From assembly GCF_008831285.2 (NCBI RefSeq), contig NC_045142.1, forward strand, positions 24,055,300 to 24,119,299: a stretch of 64,000 bases of DNA, written 5' to 3'. Numbering within the stretch: the first letter of the stretch is position 1; the number at the start of each line of letters is the position of its first letter. The notes beneath the pieces are model-generated. The model saw only the letters and a list, made by a program, of their open reading frames with translations. It was not told where the DNA came from and searched no databases. The DNA is from Nymphaea colorata. Its lineage: Eukaryota; Streptophyta; Magnoliopsida; Nymphaeales; Nymphaeaceae. The position numbers were made by a program, and so were the translations under genes. This document shows, piece by piece, positions 63,190 through 64,000 of this stretch.

Positions 63190-64000
63190 CCACAGAGTGA
63201 GAGGGGTAATAAATGAATGCAGTTGGGGAAGGGAGTATGCCAGGGAGTTTACGCGGTTCGAAGAGGCAGAGAAAGAGAAAGAGCACTAATTGAATTTCGG
63301 CGTAGCCTTGCACTCCCATCGCCGTCAACAACCTTCTTAAATTCCATACGCTCGTTTTTCAAACAATGGCCATCGTCAGACAGTGTGCTTCAATCTTTCT
63401 GCACGACTGCATGTTGCAGAAAAAGATGCACATTTCGGGAGCACCGTCTTCTCGAGTCAGCGAATCATATCTCGAATCTTCTCTTTTTCTTTTCTCATTA
63501 AAAACAACTACGGAATTCTAGGATCTACTCGCAGAAGAGCGAAACTTCCTTCATGCTCTCTCTCTTTATCTCTCTACAACCATCGTTCTACGGGTCCCCC
63601 TTTTTTATAACAGACCTCACTCATATATATATATATATATATATTCTACTATTTGAGCTAATAATCTTGTTCAATCTAAAAGCTAGTCCCACGTAAATTC
63701 TTGCAGCTGACATGAACAAAAACTTTGGTGGCAACAAGGGAAACAGATAAAAGAAAGGTGCATGCAATATTCTTTCAAAGATTTTGCCTTAGAAATGGAG
63801 AATAGATTGAGATGGGGGATATGCACCAAAAAAGAAAAAGTTGGGATATTTGCTAGATTTTTTAAAAGAAATGTTTTTTTTAGACATTTAAATTTTTTAC
63901 TATATTTTGTAGGTCTTATAGTGGGCTCTCCTTTTCACTGACCAGAGATATCTTCGTCATTAAATGCTTTAGTTCATAACCAGCTTCAGAATAAATTGTC
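63190..64000. other. Upstream flank of the second glycine-rich protein gene
   Basis: Probable promoter region, then AT-rich sequence with a short AT tract at 63625-63645. No gene was recognised. Confidence 0.5.

Overview
This is nuclear DNA from a flowering plant. It shows GT-AG introns, plant-specific gene families (a phytochrome, a B2-type Raf-like PAS kinase, a plastid-type ferroportin, glycine-rich wall proteins), long AT-rich intergenic DNA, many TA/GA/CA microsatellites and many small hAT-like elements. I cannot fix the clade from this window alone.

Layout. (1) 267-5777 (possibly to 6512), minus strand: a complete IREG3/MAR1-type ferroportin in 12 recognisable exons whose joins all keep frame (570 aa), with a possible extra 5' exon that looks like an organelle transit peptide. 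(2) About 6.7-24.3 kb: no protein gene that I can support. This region is a graveyard of non-autonomous elements: a GAGCTCGAGTCGAG-rich hAT-like family (one copy with 8-bp target duplications), a second short hAT-like element with 8-bp duplications, TA-flanked hairpin elements, a U6 snRNA retropseudogene with a 15-bp duplication, SINE-like heads, tandem duplications and microsatellites. (3) 24520-33852, plus strand: a complete phytochrome B-type gene, 4 exons, 1134 aa, with an unusually long (about 5 kb) last intron. (4) 33.9-37.6 kb: intergenic. (5) 37773-51015, plus strand: a complete PAS-domain Raf-like MAPKKK (RAF10/RAF11 type), 13 exons, 758 aa. Intron 7 carries a roughly 1-kb insertion containing a palindromic minisatellite. 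(6) 53131-54129 and 62249-63076, minus strand: two paralogous secreted glycine-rich proteins (332 and 275 aa) with near-identical signal peptides and TATA boxes. About 8 kb of AT-rich, tandemly duplicated DNA lies between them.

Functional picture. The four families are not a pathway: iron export from organelles, red/far-red light sensing, PAS-linked protein kinase signalling and wall structure. The one suggestive juxtaposition is the head-to-tail PHYB and PAS-Raf pair, both with PAS domains and both with upstream reading frames that overlap the main start codon out of frame. I found no clearly new multi-gene system. The most interesting non-genic items are the TA-embedded hairpin pair, the retroposed U6 copy with intact target duplication, the palindromic minisatellite, and the consistent strand order of compound microsatellites.
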